From the NCBI GenBank assembly GCA_020866945.1, contig JAJBVW010000124.1, forward strand, positions 1 to 8,274: a stretch of DNA of 8,274 nt, written 5' to 3'. The notes under the pieces were generated by a model, which searched no databases, had not been told where the DNA came from, and worked only from the letters and a program-made list of their open reading frames with translations. This document shows, one piece after another, positions 6,371-8,274 of the stretch (the stretch's first letter is position 1; each line of letters opens with the position of its first letter). Position numbers and translations under genes: made by a program. Source of the DNA: Oscillospiraceae bacterium (GTDB lineage Bacteria; Bacillota; Clostridia; Oscillospirales; Oscillospiraceae).

Positions 6371-7966
6371 TTACTCGATGCCCAGCAGGCTGGAGAGCTT
6401 GTAATAGATCTCGGTGTTGTCGTAGTAGCCGTTGAACAGGTCGGCCCCTACGCCGTCGGCGAATACGGCCACGGGCAGGCCGGTGTGGCTGTAGGAGGTG
6501 AAGCTTATCCCGGACTTGTTGTTGATGATGTGGGTGATGGTGACGGTGAGCGGCTCATAGGTGCCGTAGAGGACGTATTCCTCCTGCTCGTACTCGCTGG
6601 CCGCCGTGCCGTTGATGCTCTTTTCATAGGCGGCCTCTAGCTCGCTCAGCTCATAGTCGGTCAGCACAAGCTTGTCGTCCTCGTCGCCCTCGGTCTTGAG
6701 GCCGAACAGGGTCTCGATGTCAGCCAGCACGTCCTCGAAGGAGGTCTGGTTTTCCTTGTAGGCGGAGACATAGTCGCTGTCATACTTGGCGAAGGAGATG
6801 GTCTGGTTCTGGAGCAGGGTGATATAGGTGTCGTAGTCCGTGCCGGCAAAGCCAATGGTCAGGCCGCCGGTCTCGTGGTCGCCGGTGACGATGATGAGGG
6901 TCTCGTCGGGATGCTCGGCGGCGAAGTCGATGGCCACCTGCACGGCCTCGGCGAAGGCTATGGTGTCGTTGATGGTGGAAGCGGCGTCATTGGCGTGGCA
7001 GGCCCAGTCTATCTTGCCGCCCTCGCACATCATGAAGAAGCCGTTCTCTTCGTCCAGCACCTCGATGCCCTTCTTCACCATGTCGGCCAGAGACCACATA
7101 TCGTCGGTGCGGTCAAGCTCATAGGCCATGGCGTCGGAATCGGCCAGGTTCTCGTCGATGATGATGACCTTCTCGTCGTCGGAGGTGATGGCCTCGGCCT
7201 CCTCCTGGGTCATGACGACGGTGTAGCCGGCCTCGGCGGCCAGGTCGTACAGGCTCTCCTGGTCTCCGTCGGAGCCGGTGGGCTTCAGCAGACCGCCCCC
7301 GGCGAAGTACTCAAAATCAGAGGCTATCAGCTCGAGGCCAATGTCATAATAGCTGGAACGGCTGGCCTGATGGGCGTAGAAGGCGGCGGGGGTGGCATGG
7401 TTCAGGTTCACGGAGGTGACGATGCCGATGTCATAGCCCATGTCCCGGAGCTGCTCGGCAATGGTGGTGTAGGCCACGGTGCCGGTCTCGTCCATGTTGA
7501 TGGTGCCGGAATAGGTCTTGTTGCCGGTGGAGATGGATGTGGCGGTGGAGGCGGAGTCCGGGCAGAAGCTGTTGGAGTCGTAGGTAACAGCGGAGCCGGC
7601 GGCTTCAAAGTTCATGAAGTTCAGGTAGGAAGGGCCGTCCAGGGTCGCGCCCTCGTTGTCGTCCAGGCTCGGCTCGGCCTGGAAGTAATCCTCATCGTCC
7701 AGCGCGCCGAGATAGTCGGCGGTCGCCTGAATCTGGGGATAGCTCATGCCGTCGCCGATGAACAGGAACACATACTTGGGAACGGTGGTCTCCGTCTCGG
7801 TCTCGGTGGTGGTCTCAGCGGAGAGACTCTCCGCCACCAGGGCAGTGGCCGCAGCCGTGGCAGAGGCGGCTTCCGTCGTCGTGGTTTCCGCGCTGGCGCT
7901 GGTGCAGCCGGCCATCAGGCCAAGCAGCAGCACGAAGGCCAGCAAAAGGGAGATTGCTTTTTTCAT
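6371..7966 (-). CDS. phoA: Alkaline phosphatase, PhoA family, predicted lipoprotein
   Basis: A 531-residue phosphomonoesterase that should release Pi at the outer surface. The signal peptide ends in lipobox LMAGC, so Cys21 is probably lipidated. A T/E/A/S-rich spacer (about 22-62) tethers the catalytic domain. Essential residues are all visible: Asp72 in IGDGM, nucleophile Ser138 in CPDSASTATS, His190-Ala-Thr192 in NHATPAAF, Arg203, Glu315/Asp320/His324 in CEGGKIDWACHAND, Asp363-His364 in TGDHETGG, and His494 in SYSHTGLPVAVFADGVG. His190 and Trp321, at the positions of E. coli Asp153 and Lys328, are as I recall the Gram-positive-type enzymes. The region about 375-475 between the metal ligands is acidic and variable. 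The start ATG (7964-7966) has GGAGGA (complement of 7979-7984) 12 bases upstream, slightly long spacing. It is the first gene of the leftward run, followed closely by the GDPD gene, whose product would feed it glycerol-3-phosphate. Phosphate-starvation control is expected, though a promoter is not clear. Confidence 0.95.
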   Translation of the reverse strand: MKKAISLLLAFVLLLGLMAGCTSASAETTTTEAASATAAATALVAESLSAETTTETETETTVPKYVFLFIGDGMSYPQIQATADYLGALDDEDYFQAEPSLDDNEGATLDGPSYLNFMNFEAAGSAVTYDSNSFCPDSASTATSISTGNKTYSGTINMDETGTVAYTTIAEQLRDMGYDIGIVTSVNLNHATPAAFYAHQASRSSYYDIGLELIASDFEYFAGGGLLKPTGSDGDQESLYDLAAEAGYTVVMTQEEAEAITSDDEKVIIIDENLADSDAMAYELDRTDDMWSLADMVKKGIEVLDEENGFFMMCEGGKIDWACHANDAASTINDTIAFAEAVQVAIDFAAEHPDETLIIVTGDHETGGLTIGFAGTDYDTYITLLQNQTISFAKYDSDYVSAYKENQTSFEDVLADIETLFGLKTEGDEDDKLVLTDYELSELEAAYEKSINGTAASEYEQEEYVLYGTYEPLTVTITHIINNKSGISFTSYSHTGLPVAVFADGVGADLFNGYYDNTEIYYKLSSLLGIE

Positions 7967-8026
7967 AATGTCTGGTATTCCTCCAAAAATAGTTTTGCCC
8001 CCGCAGGGACAGTTCTATTCTGGCAG

Positions 8027-8056
8027 AAAAAACGTAAAGCCCGCCACAGGGCGGGC
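8027..8056 (-). terminator. Intrinsic terminator upstream of the phosphatase gene
   Basis: On the minus strand, GCCCGCC (complement of 8050-8056) pairs with GGCGGGC (complement of 8039-8045) around a 4-base loop. It is followed by TTTACG and then six T (complement of 8027-8032). This is a good rho-independent terminator for transcripts arriving from the gene at the right edge. It lies only 60 bases ahead of the phosphatase start, so it could alternatively act as a leader attenuator if the promoter lies further upstream. Confidence 0.75.
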
Positions 8057-8086
8057 GTAAAATGTTGGTAAAATCCTGGCATATAA

Positions 8087-8118
8087 ATCGTCAGGCCCAG
8101 TTATCCGGGCCTGACGAT
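8087..8118 (-). terminator. 12-bp perfect inverted repeat downstream of the partial right-edge gene
   Basis: ATCGTCAGGCCC (8087-8098) pairs perfectly with GGGCCTGACGAT (8107-8118) around an 8-base loop. On the minus strand it is followed by TTTATAT and starts 20 bases after the stop codon of the right-edge gene, so a terminator is the simplest reading. The U run is short and interrupted. It might instead be an operator palindrome, or act together with the second hairpin at 8027-8056 as a tandem terminator. Confidence 0.55.
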
Positions 8119-8137
8119 ACATTATATTATATACTTC

Positions 8138-8274
8138 TTATCCCCGGCGGAATTGCAGGGCCTTCCGGGCGTGGGCGAGGGCTGTGAGGTTTTCGCCCTC
8201 CTCGGAGCGGACGAGAAGGGTCTGCCAGCCGTCCGCGTCCGGCGGGGAGAGGGCCAGGTCGCACCAGCAGGCGT
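8138..8274 (-). CDS. C-terminal end of an unrecognised protein (5' end off the window)
   Basis: A minus-strand frame is open from the right edge to TAA (complement of 8138-8140), giving 45 residues. It reads ACWCDLALSPP, then WQTLLVRSEEGENLTALAHA and ends KALQFRRG. The evidence that it is coding is the ordinary amphipathic composition, the GC-rich third positions shared with the neighbours, the abrupt change to AT-rich sequence directly after the stop, and the hairpin 20 bases downstream. I do not recognise the family from this fragment and give no function. Confidence 0.6.
   Translation of the reverse strand, partial: ACWCDLALSPPDADGWQTLLVRSEEGENLTALAHARKALQFRRG

Noticed and set aside
8121..8131. 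Overlapping TATAAT strings on the minus strand upstream of phoA as a promoter -10.
   Set aside because: No acceptable -35 occurs at 16-18 base spacing (the candidates are CGCCGG and AATTCC), and two hairpins lie between here and the gene. It was therefore left as a note in the leader finding.

Overview
The window is GC-rich, densely coded bacterial chromosome. A yybP-ykoY-type riboswitch, strong AGGAGG-like ribosome binding sites, a Gram-positive-type PhoA and a YibE/F membrane protein together suggest a high-GC Bacillota, probably an Oscillospiraceae-like gut clostridium. That placement is an inference from style and gene content. No mobile element, CRISPR array, rRNA or tRNA was seen.

Layout, left to right. 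(1) Positions 1-1122 (+): the 3' part of pdxS followed one base later by complete pdxT, the two subunits of the DXP-independent PLP synthase. (2) Positions 1128-1181: a hairpin terminator shared with a convergent gene. (3) Positions 1193-1603 (-): a PaaI-type hotdog thioesterase with its own promoter. (4) Positions 1604-1901: a divergent regulatory region. It holds the thioesterase promoter, a perfect-consensus TTGACA-17-TATAAT promoter facing right, a yybP-ykoY (Mn2+) riboswitch and an overlapping intrinsic terminator. (5) Positions 1902-3170 (+): an ion-transporter (ArsB/NhaD/CitMHS-like) permease under riboswitch control, so it is a candidate manganese exporter. (6) Positions 3115-7966 (-): a three-gene run read leftward, made of an alkaline phosphatase lipoprotein, a secreted two-domain glycerophosphodiester phosphodiesterase 15 bases later, and a YibE/F membrane protein 79 bases further on. 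The last gene overlaps the permease tail to tail by 56 bases. (7) Positions 7967-8137: an intergenic leader with two hairpins. (8) Positions 8138-8274 (-): the C-terminal end of an unrecognised gene running off the window.

Two functional themes stand out. The phosphodiesterase and phosphatase form a coherent extracellular phosphate-scavenging pair: GDPD releases glycerol-3-phosphate and an alcohol from glycerophosphodiesters, and PhoA frees inorganic phosphate. The riboswitch-permease unit looks like a metal-detoxification module, switched on when Mn2+ stabilises the aptamer and prevents the terminator from forming. That pairing is the most interesting item here. I did not find a clearly unprecedented multi-gene system.
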